Assembly: GCA_014193395.1 (NCBI GenBank)
Contig: BJHT01000003.1
Coordinates: 1 to 64,000 of the forward strand
DNA from: Verrucomicrobiota bacterium
GTDB taxonomy: Bacteria; Verrucomicrobiota; Verrucomicrobiia; Limisphaerales; BJHT01
Direction: 5' to 3'
DNA length: 64,000 nucleotides
Shown here: positions 26,431 through 35,873 of the stretch, piece after piece
Position numbering within the stretch: the first letter of the stretch is position 1
Layout: each line of letters opens with the position of its first letter
Notes under the pieces: generated by a model
What the model was told of the DNA's origin: nothing
What the model saw: the letters and a program-made list of their open reading frames with translations, nothing else
Database searches by the model: none
Position numbers and translations under genes: made by a program

Positions 26431-27405
26431 ATGATCGCCGCCTCGTCACAACGCATCGGAGTCGTCACCAGCCGCCCCGAAAAGCTGGCCGACTATTTTC
26501 CGACCGCGGCCGAGCCGGATTTCATCCCGACCGAGCCGCCGTTCACGCCAGACGACCAATTGCTGGTCGATGAGCTCCGGCGACGCGGACACCGGGTCTC
26601 CGCCATTGTCTGGGGAGCGGATACCTCACAACTGACGGATCGATTCGATCGGATCATTGTCCGGTCGCCTTGGGATTACATGGACAGCGACGAGTTGCGC
26701 CGGGGGTTTCTGCGCTGGCTGGAAAACTTGTCAGCAACGGGATTGTGTGTTGAGAACGAACTGCCAGTGATGCTCTGGCTCATGGACAAACGCTACTTGC
26801 TCGATTTCGCGGCCGTCGGCGTACCGATCGTCCCCACTCAGTTGATTCCGGCTGGCGGCTCGTTCGCTCTCGAAGCCTTCGTCGAGCGACATGGTGCCGC
26901 TGTCATCAAGCCTGCCGTCTCCGCGGCCGGTGCGGGGTTGGAATTCCTGCCGGATTGCCAGACAGCGCGGTCCTTTCAGCATGAGTTCACCGGGCGCTGC
27001 CAGCGCGGTGCTCAATTGGTGCAGCCGTTTCTCCCCGAGATTCAGACGAATGGCGAATGGTCGCTTGTATATTTCGGCGGAGACTACAGTCACGGCGTTC
27101 ACAAGCTCCCGGGCCGCGGCCAGATTATGGTGCATGCCGAGCGCGGAGGTTCGCTCCGCTTTGCCGATCCACCCGCGGTCGTGCGCCAGATGGGAAATCG
27201 GGCGGCTGCTGCCGTTCCACAGGCATTCGCGAAACGAGGAGACCGGTCTTGCCGGATGCCGCTCTATCTGCGCATCGACATTATCGAGACCGCCGGTGGC
27301 GGACTCCTTTCCGAGTGCGAAGGAGTGGAGCCTGAACTATTCTTTCGCGCCCGATTAGGGAGTGCTACCCGATTCGCGGAGTTAGTCGAACACAGTTACC
27401 TATGA
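26431..27405 (+). CDS. ATP-grasp enzyme, glutathione-synthetase/RimK-like
   Basis: A 324-residue cytoplasmic protein resembling ATP-grasp ligases of the RimK/DcsG-like group. Landmarks: IIVRSPWDYMDS near residue 75, LMDKRYLLDFAAVGVPIVPT, the ATP-binding AAVIKPAVSAAGAG, QPFLPEIQTNGEWSLVYFGG, and the metal-binding segment LYLRIDIIETAGGGLLSECE near the end. Such enzymes join a carboxylate to an amine using ATP, forming peptides or modified amino acids. No signal peptide. Its stop overlaps the start of the large esterase gene (ATGA at 27402-27405), an odd pairing of a cytoplasmic ligase with an exported hydrolase. Substrate unknown. Confidence 0.75.
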   Translation: MIAASSQRIGVVTSRPEKLADYFPTAAEPDFIPTEPPFTPDDQLLVDELRRRGHRVSAIVWGADTSQLTDRFDRIIVRSPWDYMDSDELRRGFLRWLENLSATGLCVENELPVMLWLMDKRYLLDFAAVGVPIVPTQLIPAGGSFALEAFVERHGAAVIKPAVSAAGAGLEFLPDCQTARSFQHEFTGRCQRGAQLVQPFLPEIQTNGEWSLVYFGGDYSHGVHKLPGRGQIMVHAERGGSLRFADPPAVVRQMGNRAAAAVPQAFAKRGDRSCRMPLYLRIDIIETAGGGLLSECEGVEPELFFRARLGSATRFAELVEHSYL

Positions 27406-30329
27406 GCAACCAACAAACCAAAACCACGGTAATTATCACCTTCACGGCGGCCCTGCTCCTCTTACCCTGGGCAGCATCGGCCGCCGACAAGCAGTCAGCG
27501 GCAAAGCCAGCGCCGTCCATCGAACTCGGCGCACCCTTTGCCGACAACGCCATCCTGCAACGGGAGAAGGAGCTTCCCGTCTGGGGTTGGAGCAAGCCGG
27601 GCACGACAGTCACAGTGGAGTTTGCCGGACAAAAGGAATCCGCCAAGGCCGGCGCGGACGGCCGGTGGATGCTCAAGCTCAAGCCGCTCAAGGCCAGCGC
27701 CGCGCCCGCTGAGATGGTGATTCAGGAGTCAGGAGACGGTAGTCAGGGGGCTGGGAAGCGCGTGGTTCTCAGGAATATCCTGGTTGGCGAGGTATGGCAT
27801 GCCAGCGGTCAGTCCAATATGGAATGGGTAGCCGGTAGTTCACTCTGCTCCGGCCTGGCGCAGGAGCTTGCGAAGGCGAAGGACGAGGTGCCGATCCGGG
27901 AGTTGCGAACCGATACGGTGTCGGCGCTCTACCCGCAGAAAAGAGGGACTTCGGAGGCGGGATGGAAAACCAGCCGCGCGGCCGGCGGCTTCTCGGCGCT
28001 GGCGCTCGCCTTTGCCCATGAGCTTCACAAGGAGTTGCAGGTGCCGGTCGGCATCCTGCTCACTTCTCATAGCAATACGCGCATCGAGGCGTTCACGGAA
28101 CGCAAGGCCATCGAGTCCCATCCGGCGCTCAAGGTGGATGCCGACCTGATTCATGACGGCGATGCCGGAACGGAGCAGGGCCGCGCCGCGTTTGAAAAAT
28201 ACTACCGGGATTTGGAAGCGTGGCAGAAGGCGTCGGCGGCGCTGGGCTTCCCGGTCGAAAAGCCGCTGAAGCGACCGGAACTGCCGGGAATTGCCGGTCA
28301 GTGGCGCGGGCCGTCACAGTTTTTCAACGGCAAGATAGCGCCGGTCGTTCCCTACGCCATCCGCGGGTCGCTGTGGTGTCAGGGAGAGTCCAATGCCGGC
28401 GACGGACGGATTTACGCCGCGCGGATGGAAGCGCTTGTCCGCGGCTGGCGCGAGGCGTGGGGAATGCCGGAAATGCCGTTCTATTTTACCCAAATGCAGA
28501 ACTACGGCGCGGCGGATTCCACCGAAGTCGGACTCGCTGATGTACGGCAGTCGCAGCATCTGTTCTTTATGAACAACCGCAGCCATGTCGGGATGGTGGT
28601 TCAGACAGATCTCAACCCTGCGGCTCCGGGAAACATTCACTACCAAAACAAGCTTCACCCCGGAATGCGGATGGCGCGGTGGGCACTGGCCAAAGACTAC
28701 GGGCGACAAATCGCCTATACCGGTCCGATCTACGAGAGATACACTATTGCAGGGAACAAGGCGGTAGTCTCGTTCGACAAGAGCAGTCTCTTCGGCGGAC
28801 TGATGGTGGGCAGCAAGGGTCTCGAAAAGGATTTGAAGGAACCCGGCAAGTTTGTCGAACCAGCCCGGCCGACGCCCGGCGCGAAACTCAATCACTTCCG
28901 GCTGTGCGGCAAAGATCGGAAGTGGCATGCTGCGGAAGCCGTGATCGTCGGGGACACCGTGGTCGTGACCTCGAAGGACGTGCCCCAGCCGGTCGGCGTG
29001 CAATACGCCCACAGCGCGGCCCCGCAGAACGCGAACCTTTACAATCAGGCCGGCCTTCCGGCCACGCCCTTCGCCGCGGTCGATGGCAAGCTCATTTTCG
29101 AGGAAGACGACTTGGAGAAAGCTGCGGCGCTGAAGGCGAGATATGCCCAATACACCGATCCGGACCACTCGGTCTTCACCGTCGCGGCATCTTATCGCGA
29201 TGGCGTCATCATTCAGCGCGATCAGCCGATTCCCGTGTGGGGTTTCGCCAACAAAGGCGTGACGGTGACCGTGACCCTCGGCGGTGTCACTCGATCCACC
29301 GTGGCCGACGCGCGGCAACAGTGGTCAGTTTCCTTCCCGGCTCTGAAAGCTTCCACCCAACCAATCACTCTCGTCGTGAAAGCGAGCCATGGTCACAACA
29401 AGACAGTTCAAAATATTCTCGTCGGTGATGTCTGGTTCCTGACGGGCAGCACGCTCCTCACATCTGAACCGGCCTATGACCGCCGCGACAAACAGGCCGC
29501 TGCTCCCGAAGCCATGCCGCTGGTGCGCGAGTTCAGGCGGAGAACCGCTGCCAGTTCAAACCCCATCCCACGCAAGCGCGGCTTCGAGGTCGGCGGCGGC
29601 AGATACCAGACCTTCTGGCAGACCGCGGATTTCAAGTCTGCCGACGACTGCGTCACCCTGTTCGCCTACGAATTCGCCAAGGCGCTTAACCGCCCCGGCA
29701 TTCCGCAGGGGTTTGTAACCATGTCCTCCGGCGGACGCGACCAGATGGCATCGCCGCTGTCGTGGACAGCCTTCGCCGGGCTCAAGGATGTCGCCCAGCC
29801 GGCGTTGCGCGCGCGCGTAGATGCCTTGCGCCTTCAAGACCCCGGCTCCGAGATTTCCAGAAAGGCCACGGCCGAGTATGTGAAGACCTTGAAAGCAGAG
29901 GTGGCAACGGTCGCTGACATGGCGAGGCAGGGCGCGGACATGTCCGGAGCGCCACTGCAATTGACACCGTTTCCGGAGCCTGGGCGGGACGGCGCGGTCA
30001 AGCCCGATACTGTCCCCACTCTGGCCTACAACTGGTGTGTCAGCCCGTTCACGCCGATGGGCGTGGCCGGGGTGATCTGGGTGCCCGGCAAAGACAACCT
30101 CGGCTACGCGCCCGCAGCAGACTACTCCGCCGAACTGGAACTCTACGCCCGCAGCCTGCCGGCTACTTACGGGATGGACAAGGTGCCCTTTCTCTATGCT
30201 CAGCCCTCGGCCAAGCTAGTTCCGGGAATCACCGCGCCTTCGATTCAGAACGGCAAGTCGGTGACTTTCGACGCGTGGCCGAAGAGTCTCAAAACCATCG
30301 CGGCTGAACTGGCGAAAGCAGCTAAGTGA
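27402..30329 (+). CDS. Large exported sialate O-acetylesterase-like protein with a degenerate second half
   Basis: A 975-residue protein with a signal peptide (TFTAALLLLPWAASA). The first half has the full sialate O-acetylesterase layout: PFADNAILQREKELPVWGW, NILVGEVWHASGQSNMEW (Ser), LWCQGESNAGDG, then NIHYQNKLHPGMRMARWAL, where the usual Asp of the catalytic DIH motif is Asn. From about residue 605 the same layout begins again (AASYRDGVIIQRDQPIPVWG, NILVGDVWFLTG), but the GQSN site has become TGSTLLTS, so the nucleophile motif is lost. The protein is therefore a tandem duplication with a probably inactive second unit, and even the first unit has an altered catalytic Asp position. It is coupled to the ATP-grasp gene. 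Confidence 0.8.
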   Translation: MSNQQTKTTVIITFTAALLLLPWAASAADKQSAAKPAPSIELGAPFADNAILQREKELPVWGWSKPGTTVTVEFAGQKESAKAGADGRWMLKLKPLKASAAPAEMVIQESGDGSQGAGKRVVLRNILVGEVWHASGQSNMEWVAGSSLCSGLAQELAKAKDEVPIRELRTDTVSALYPQKRGTSEAGWKTSRAAGGFSALALAFAHELHKELQVPVGILLTSHSNTRIEAFTERKAIESHPALKVDADLIHDGDAGTEQGRAAFEKYYRDLEAWQKASAALGFPVEKPLKRPELPGIAGQWRGPSQFFNGKIAPVVPYAIRGSLWCQGESNAGDGRIYAARMEALVRGWREAWGMPEMPFYFTQMQNYGAADSTEVGLADVRQSQHLFFMNNRSHVGMVVQTDLNPAAPGNIHYQNKLHPGMRMARWALAKDYGRQIAYTGPIYERYTIAGNKAVVSFDKSSLFGGLMVGSKGLEKDLKEPGKFVEPARPTPGAKLNHFRLCGKDRKWHAAEAVIVGDTVVVTSKDVPQPVGVQYAHSAAPQNANLYNQAGLPATPFAAVDGKLIFEEDDLEKAAALKARYAQYTDPDHSVFTVAASYRDGVIIQRDQPIPVWGFANKGVTVTVTLGGVTRSTVADARQQWSVSFPALKASTQPITLVVKASHGHNKTVQNILVGDVWFLTGSTLLTSEPAYDRRDKQAAAPEAMPLVREFRRRTAASSNPIPRKRGFEVGGGRYQTFWQTADFKSADDCVTLFAYEFAKALNRPGIPQGFVTMSSGGRDQMASPLSWTAFAGLKDVAQPALRARVDALRLQDPGSEISRKATAEYVKTLKAEVATVADMARQGADMSGAPLQLTPFPEPGRDGAVKPDTVPTLAYNWCVSPFTPMGVAGVIWVPGKDNLGYAPAADYSAELELYARSLPATYGMDKVPFLYAQPSAKLVPGITAPSIQNGKSVTFDAWPKSLKTIAAELAKAAK

Positions 30330-30357
30330 GCAGCCATCGAATAGACTCCGGAGATGA

Positions 30358-30543
30358 GAAACACAGTCGCCCGGACCGCCCCGACTCACCCTGAACGTGA
30401 AGCCAGATGAGGAATATGGAGTGCTCCCCTCCAGTGAGAGGCATGTTTCCACCACGAGGAACGGCGTGAAGTTCGACGTGCATTATCCGCGCACTACCAG
30501 TCTGGCAATTTATTCGATTGAGGTATTGGTTATTAATTGTTGA
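30358..30543 (+). pseudogene. Possible relic of a C-terminal beta-rich protein end
   Basis: The gap between the large esterase and the next esterase contains an open stretch in one frame reading LTLNVKPDEEYGVLPSSERH then NGVKFDVHYPRTTSLAIYSI before a stop. It has the alternating polarity of a beta domain and lacks any start or signal. It could be the tail of a lost glycan-active protein; it could also be chance. The AT-rich stretch at 30508-30563 may hold a promoter for the following gene. Confidence 0.25.
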
Positions 30544-30563
30544 GCTAAACAAGATAGAAACAT

Positions 30564-31859
30564 ATGTCAGCCAGACAATTCAGCATCATCATGTCGGTGG
30601 CCCTCCTGGCCGTATCCAGTTCCGCCACGTTCGCCGCCAACAAACCCCTCAAGGTATTCATCCTCGTCGGGCAATCCAACATGCAGGGACAGGCTAAAGT
30701 TACGACACTGGCCGGTCTGGCAATGGACCCAGAAACCAAGCCGCTGCATGACAAACTGGTGGACGAGAACGGCAAGCCCCGGGTACTCGAGAACGTGTAC
30801 ATTGCCGCCTTCAGCGGGGATGGTGGGAACAAAGGCAAGCCCATATCCAACACCGAGAAGCATGGCAAACTGACCGTGGGCTACGGCGGCAATACTGAGG
30901 ATGCAGAGAAACTTGGTCCGGAACTGGGGTTTGGCGTGACCATGTATGAAAACCTGAAGGAGCCAATACTGCTCATCAAGACGTCATGGGGTGGAAAGAG
31001 CCTGCTGGTAGATTTCCGGCCGCCTAGCGCCGGAACCGCTCCGTTGCCGGCCGACAAGGTCGAAAAACTGAAGGCGGAAAACAAGCTGGAAGAGGAGTTG
31101 ACCGTCCAGAAGGAGAAGAGCGGACGCTACTATCGGATGATGGTGGAGCATGTGAAAAAGGTGTTGGCAGATCCGCGCAAGTATTGCCCGGCATACGACC
31201 CGAAGGCGGGGTACGAGATTGCCGGGTTCGCCTGGTTCCAGGGCTTCAATGACCTGGTCGGGCCTTATCCGCCGATCGATCCAAACGGTGGCAGGAAGGC
31301 GGGCAAGGACTATTCGGAATACGGCCGACTCCTGGCGGGTTTTATTCGGGACGTCCGCAAGGATCTTTCTGTGCCGAACCTGCCTTTCGCGATCGGGGTT
31401 CTGGGTGTTGGCGGTAAATCACCGGGTGAAAATACCATGCTCTTCCGCAAGGCGATGGCTGCGCCCGCCGGGATGGACGAGTTCAAGGGCACCGTCAAGG
31501 CCGTGAATACGGCCGACTTCTGGGATGAGAAGCTGGGAGAGCTTGACGTTCGAGGCTCTTTGACGAGTCCGAAGGGCGCACGGCACGTGCAGCAAGGTAA
31601 GTACGCCGACCTGCGCAAGAAGCTTGCCCCCCTCCAGGCAGAATACGAAGCGGCCTCCGGAAAAGATGCCAGAGCGAAGCGCGAAGAACTTAAGAAGAAA
31701 ATGACGGACATCATTTATACCCCGGAAGAACAGGAGTACCTGCGCCGCAACAAGTCCAATGCGGGTTACCATTATTTGGGCTCGGCCAAGACCTACAGCC
31801 AAATCGGCAAGGCATTGGCTGAGGCTCTGATTGGTTTGGGAAAAGAGACCCTGAAGTGA
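30564..31859 (+). CDS. SASA/DUF303 (SGNH) carbohydrate esterase, subtype 2
   Basis: A 431-residue exported esterase with a Sec signal (IIMSVALLAVSSSATFAA). Catalytic landmarks are KVFILVGQSNMQGQ (Ser), LLIKTSWGGKSL, GFAWFQGFNDL, and the C-terminal NAGYHYLGSAKTY (His). Unlike subtype 1 it has a long charged insertion (about residues 325-400) rich in Lys/Glu, likely a helical hairpin, just before the catalytic His. It shares this with the genes at 52578 and 53857. The stop overlaps a GTG in the next gene's frame, but that gene more likely starts at 31877. Substrate unknown; a glycan O-acetyl group is the family's usual target. Confidence 0.85.
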   Translation: MSARQFSIIMSVALLAVSSSATFAANKPLKVFILVGQSNMQGQAKVTTLAGLAMDPETKPLHDKLVDENGKPRVLENVYIAAFSGDGGNKGKPISNTEKHGKLTVGYGGNTEDAEKLGPELGFGVTMYENLKEPILLIKTSWGGKSLLVDFRPPSAGTAPLPADKVEKLKAENKLEEELTVQKEKSGRYYRMMVEHVKKVLADPRKYCPAYDPKAGYEIAGFAWFQGFNDLVGPYPPIDPNGGRKAGKDYSEYGRLLAGFIRDVRKDLSVPNLPFAIGVLGVGGKSPGENTMLFRKAMAAPAGMDEFKGTVKAVNTADFWDEKLGELDVRGSLTSPKGARHVQQGKYADLRKKLAPLQAEYEAASGKDARAKREELKKKMTDIIYTPEEQEYLRRNKSNAGYHYLGSAKTYSQIGKALAEALIGLGKETLK

Positions 31860-31876
31860 CCCGCACAAGCAACACC

Positions 31877-33190
31877 ATGAAAATACTCAGCTACCCCGTC
31901 CTATCCTTGGCAATCACGCTTACTGGTGGCTTTCATCCCTTTATCCCTGCTTTCCTTCTGGTCGTGACGCCGGTGCGCGCGGACGACACGCAATTGGTGA
32001 GTGACTTGCTCGCCAAGGCGGCGAAAGGCGACGCCCGCGCGCAGGCCGATCTGGCCGTTCGCTACCGCGACGGAAAGGGCGTGACCAAGGATGACGCGGA
32101 AGCCATGAAGTGGGCGCATCGCGCGGCGGACAGCGGCAATACGGACGCGATGGATTTTGTCGGCTTCGCGTATCTCCGCGGCGCGGTGGTGAAGCGCAAT
32201 CCGGGCATTGCGTTCGGCTATTTCAAAGCGGCGGCGAATGACTCGGCTCAGGCGGCCTTCAACCTCGGCCAATGCTACTTCGGGGCGCAGGGCACGGAGC
32301 AGGACATCCCGAAGGCGCTGGAGTGGTGGAAAAAAGCGGCGGAGCGCGGACACGGGCGCGCGGCCTCGACTGCAGCGATGGCGTATCGCTCCGGCGAAGG
32401 CGTCGCAGCAGATGCGGTGCTCGCGCGAAAACTGGCCGAACGCGCGGCGGAACTGAATGACCCTTCCGGCCTCATCGTGCTCGGCGAGATGCAATTTCAG
32501 GCCGGCGAACTCGACGCCGCGAAAACCAACTGGACGAAGGCCTCGAAGCTTCACGCGACCAGCGCGACGGGACATCCCGCGCAGCCGTCCGGCAACGCCT
32601 CCGCCCAGCAGGGCGCCGATCTTTTGAAGCTCGCCGACTACCGCCGCCGCAAAAACGAACCCGGCAAATTTGCATTCGTGCAGATGCCGCACATTCACCA
32701 GGGCTACAACAACTGCGGCTCGACCGCGTGCGCCACGTTTGCTCGATTTCAGGGCGGCACCATCGGCGGGTGGGATTTCAAAAAACTCTGCCCGTCGCCG
32801 CTCGGCACCGGTACCGACTGGTGGCACCTGCTCGATGCCTCCGCGAAAATCGGCCAGCGCTGGAAGCTCGTCACCTACACGCCGGACGACGCGGGCTTCG
32901 CCGAAGCCACCACGATGTTGAAGCGCGAACTCGACGCTGGCCGGCCCGTCGTCGTGGACTTCAAATACATCGGCCCGCAATACCCCGGCGGCTCCGCGGG
33001 CCACACGTTGAGCGTGTGCGGCTATCTCGCTGACGAGAACCTTTACATCCTCTGCAATCCCGCCGTCGCCACGCCCGGCCTCCAACTAATCACTGCCGAT
33101 GATTTGAAGAACTTCTGGCGCTCCGACCACTACGGCTCGCGCTCCAAGGGCGTGCTGTCGCGCCCGGCATTCGTCATTGAGACGCGGTGA
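31877..33190 (+). CDS. Exported Sel1-repeat protein with C39-like cysteine peptidase domain
   Basis: A 437-residue protein with a signal peptide (IPAFLLVVTPVRA). Residues about 40-230 contain Sel1-type helical repeats (KGDARAQADLAVRYRDGKGV, DSAQAAFNLGQCYFGAQG, GHGRAASTAAMAYRSGEGV). From about 265 comes a C39_2-like domain: QGYNNCGSTACATFARF places the nucleophile Cys280, and GGSAGHTLSVCGY gives His376, with ILCNPA after it. C39-like domains cleave leader peptides or act as papain-like hydrolases. The Sel1 part probably binds a protein partner. ATG 31877 is preferred over the GTG at 31856 because it directly precedes a normal signal peptide. Confidence 0.75.
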   Translation: MKILSYPVLSLAITLTGGFHPFIPAFLLVVTPVRADDTQLVSDLLAKAAKGDARAQADLAVRYRDGKGVTKDDAEAMKWAHRAADSGNTDAMDFVGFAYLRGAVVKRNPGIAFGYFKAAANDSAQAAFNLGQCYFGAQGTEQDIPKALEWWKKAAERGHGRAASTAAMAYRSGEGVAADAVLARKLAERAAELNDPSGLIVLGEMQFQAGELDAAKTNWTKASKLHATSATGHPAQPSGNASAQQGADLLKLADYRRRKNEPGKFAFVQMPHIHQGYNNCGSTACATFARFQGGTIGGWDFKKLCPSPLGTGTDWWHLLDASAKIGQRWKLVTYTPDDAGFAEATTMLKRELDAGRPVVVDFKYIGPQYPGGSAGHTLSVCGYLADENLYILCNPAVATPGLQLITADDLKNFWRSDHYGSRSKGVLSRPAFVIETR

Positions 33191-33247
33191 TTGTGACGTC
33201 AGGCTCCCATCACGCATGTGCAGCCCATCACTCATTCCACGGGAACA

Positions 33248-35758
33248 ATGACAAAGCCCACCGCCGCTTTCCTATGCCTCGCTGCGCTCATCTGCGGGGC
33301 GGAATCGCTTTTTGCGCAGCCGCAGAACGCCTACCGCATCACGCCGACGGCGGCGGCGTTGCTCGAGAGCCACTGTTCCTCCTGCCACGGCGAGGACAGC
33401 CAGAAAGGAGACGTGCGTTTTGACAAACTCGGTGCGATGCCGCTCGCGGAGCGGCTGTCTTTGCTGAACCGGATGCAGGAGCAGGCTTACCTCGGCTTCA
33501 TGCCGCCGAAGAGCCGCAAGTCGCAGCCCACGGCGGCGGAGCGGAAGGCCTTGCTGGATTGGATTGGCGGCGAGTTGCGCGTCCACAATGCCTCGACGCT
33601 GGAGGACAAGCTGCGTCTCCCGGCCTACGGGAACTACGTGGACCACGACCGGCTGTTCAGCGGCGAGATTACGGACGCGCCTTACACGCCCGCGCGGCGG
33701 TGGCTGGTGAGTCCGCAGATTTTCTCGCAGCGGGCGAACGATATTTTCGGGCCGATGGGGTTCGGACGTCCGCAGCAGCTCTACGGCGTGGCGAATCCCT
33801 TCGTGCTGCCGGAGGGGGCAGGCGTTCGCTATTACGACAACGACTCGCTCGATGGCGGCACGCTGCTGGTGATGCTCGCGAACGCGGACTGGATTTCGCG
33901 GAAGCAGGTGCTCGGCGCGCGCGTGAAGAACGGCGAGTTGAAGGCCGAGGATTTGCCGAACAAGCAGGACCGCTGGGTGCCGAAAAGTTATCCGGCGGCG
34001 TTCGATGCGATCGTGCTGAAAAAATCCGCGCCAACGGATGCGGAAATCACCGACGCGGTGCGGGCGCAATTTACCAGCGTGCTGCAACGCGCGCCGAGCG
34101 AGGCGGAGCTGGCGAAGTATGCGAAGCTTACGCGCGACGCCATCGCGATTGGCGGCAACACGGAAGGGCTGCGGCAGATGCTGCTGTCGGTGCTGCTCGA
34201 GTCGGAGTTTCTCTACCGCCTAGAGTTCGGCGCGGGCCCGGCCGACGCGCATGGGAGGAAGATGCTTGCACCCCGCGAGGGAGCCTACGCGATTTCCTAC
34301 GCGCTCGGCGACCGCGGGCCGGATGCGAAGTTGCTCGAAGCCGCCGAGCGGGGACGGCTCTCGACGCGTGAGGACTACAAACGCGAGGCGCTGCGCCTGC
34401 TCGACGACAAAACCTACTACGCAGGTAAGATCGATCCCGCCCTCGACGGGAAAAACATGCAGGCCCAAGTGACCTCGCACCCGCGCATCAACCGCTTCTT
34501 CCGCGAGTTCTTCGGCTACCCGATGGCGACGCGCGTTTTCAAAGACCCGGAGCGCGGCCTCGGCATCTACCAAAATCCCGACCGCGGCACGGCGGGGACT
34601 CCCGGCTTCCTCGTGAACGAAGCCGACCGTGTGGTGGATCACATCCTGCAAAGGGACCGCGATGTTTTCGCCACGCTGCTCACCACTGACGAGTTCATCG
34701 TCTATTACAACAGGACTCCCGACGAGGGACGCCGCATCATCGCCGAGTGGAAAAAAATCTGGGCCGCGCTCAAGGACACGAAATGGAAGACCGAGCCAGA
34801 CAAGGTCATGGCGGAAAATCTCCCGCTGCTGATGGCGAGTAAGACTCTCCAGTTCCCCAAGAACGGCCCGCACCAAAAGCGCGAGTTCCTCCGGCACATG
34901 TGGTTTTTCAGCGACTACTTCGACAAAGGCATCACGCCGTTCACCACCATCCCCACCGCGCACGGCTACTACATCAACCACTCGCCCTTTTACAACCTTC
35001 CGCCGACGCCGCTGCGCGGGCGCTATGACGAGGTGGAGCGCGCCAGGTTCAAAGGCCCGGAGCCCGCGGCGTTCTGGGACTACCCGCTGGAGCAGCCGTT
35101 CAAAATCGAACACCGCAAAGGCATCCTCACGCATCCCGCGTGGCTCATCGCGCATTCGCTGAACACGGAAACCGACCCCGTGCGCCGGGGCCGCTGGATT
35201 CGCGAAAAACTCCTCGCGGGCCGCGTGCCAGATGTGCCCATCACGGTGGACGCGAAGGTTCCCGAAGACCACCACAAGACCCTGCGCGAGCGCCTCGATT
35301 CCGTGACTTCCGCGCAGCAGTGCATCAAGTGCCACCAATACATGAACCCGCTCGGACTGCCGTTCGAGCAGTTCGATGATTTTGGCCGCTTCCGCACGCA
35401 GGAGGCGCTGGAGCATCCCGAAAATATCGTGGGCCAAACGCCCGGTCGGAAAACCGACCTCCCCGTTTACAAAACGCTGCCCGTGAATCCGCGCGGCGCG
35501 CTCGACAGCACCGGCGTGTCCACGCTCGACGGCGAGGTGAAGGACGCCTTCGAACTCATTGACCGCCTCGCGAAATCCCCGCGCGTCCGCCAGTCGTTCA
35601 TCCGCCATGCGTTCCGCTTTTTCATGGGACGAAATGAAATGCTCTCCGACTCGCGCACGCTCATCGAAGCCGACAAAGCCTACGTGCAAAGCGGCGGCAG
35701 CTTCCGCGCCGTCGTCGTCTCGCTGCTCACTTCCGACTCGTTTCTCTACCGAAAATAG
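33248..35758 (+). CDS. Haem-motif PSCyt/PSD protein, module copy B
   Basis: An 836-residue paralogue of the protein at 14714, alike from end to end. It has a signal peptide (FLCLAALICGAESLFA), first haem motif CSSCH, YGNYVDHDRLFSGEI and PYTPARRWLVSPQIF as in copy A, NTEGLRQMLLSVLLESEFLY, the DUF1592 region ending FFREFFGYP, DUF1588 with the second haem motif CIKCH, and the DUF1585 end LLTSDSFLYRK. It should be a periplasmic c-type haem protein of unknown role. ATG 33248 is chosen over an upstream GTG because it gives the signal peptide. Its expected DUF1552 partner is at 37143, displaced by an ATPase gene. By eye its codons are more GC-rich than those of copy A. Confidence 0.85.
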   Translation: MTKPTAAFLCLAALICGAESLFAQPQNAYRITPTAAALLESHCSSCHGEDSQKGDVRFDKLGAMPLAERLSLLNRMQEQAYLGFMPPKSRKSQPTAAERKALLDWIGGELRVHNASTLEDKLRLPAYGNYVDHDRLFSGEITDAPYTPARRWLVSPQIFSQRANDIFGPMGFGRPQQLYGVANPFVLPEGAGVRYYDNDSLDGGTLLVMLANADWISRKQVLGARVKNGELKAEDLPNKQDRWVPKSYPAAFDAIVLKKSAPTDAEITDAVRAQFTSVLQRAPSEAELAKYAKLTRDAIAIGGNTEGLRQMLLSVLLESEFLYRLEFGAGPADAHGRKMLAPREGAYAISYALGDRGPDAKLLEAAERGRLSTREDYKREALRLLDDKTYYAGKIDPALDGKNMQAQVTSHPRINRFFREFFGYPMATRVFKDPERGLGIYQNPDRGTAGTPGFLVNEADRVVDHILQRDRDVFATLLTTDEFIVYYNRTPDEGRRIIAEWKKIWAALKDTKWKTEPDKVMAENLPLLMASKTLQFPKNGPHQKREFLRHMWFFSDYFDKGITPFTTIPTAHGYYINHSPFYNLPPTPLRGRYDEVERARFKGPEPAAFWDYPLEQPFKIEHRKGILTHPAWLIAHSLNTETDPVRRGRWIREKLLAGRVPDVPITVDAKVPEDHHKTLRERLDSVTSAQQCIKCHQYMNPLGLPFEQFDDFGRFRTQEALEHPENIVGQTPGRKTDLPVYKTLPVNPRGALDSTGVSTLDGEVKDAFELIDRLAKSPRVRQSFIRHAFRFFMGRNEMLSDSRTLIEADKAYVQSGGSFRAVVVSLLTSDSFLYRK

Positions 35759-35873
35759 AAGGGGTTGGAATTCTCCGCGAAACCACCGTCCCCCGAAAAA
35801 CCAAGGCATTTTGGGGAGCGAAACCCGCAATTACATTCTCGCAATTCTTCCATGACGTGGAATAACAGCACGG

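Noticed and set aside
26120-26434. A 104-codon open frame before the ATP-grasp gene
   Set aside because: No signal, motif or protein-like composition; it covers repeat-like CACAGAG sequence.
34220-35830. A 536-codon minus-strand open frame over the haem-motif gene
   Set aside because: The + strand carries the complete PSD architecture; the antisense frame reflects codon bias only.
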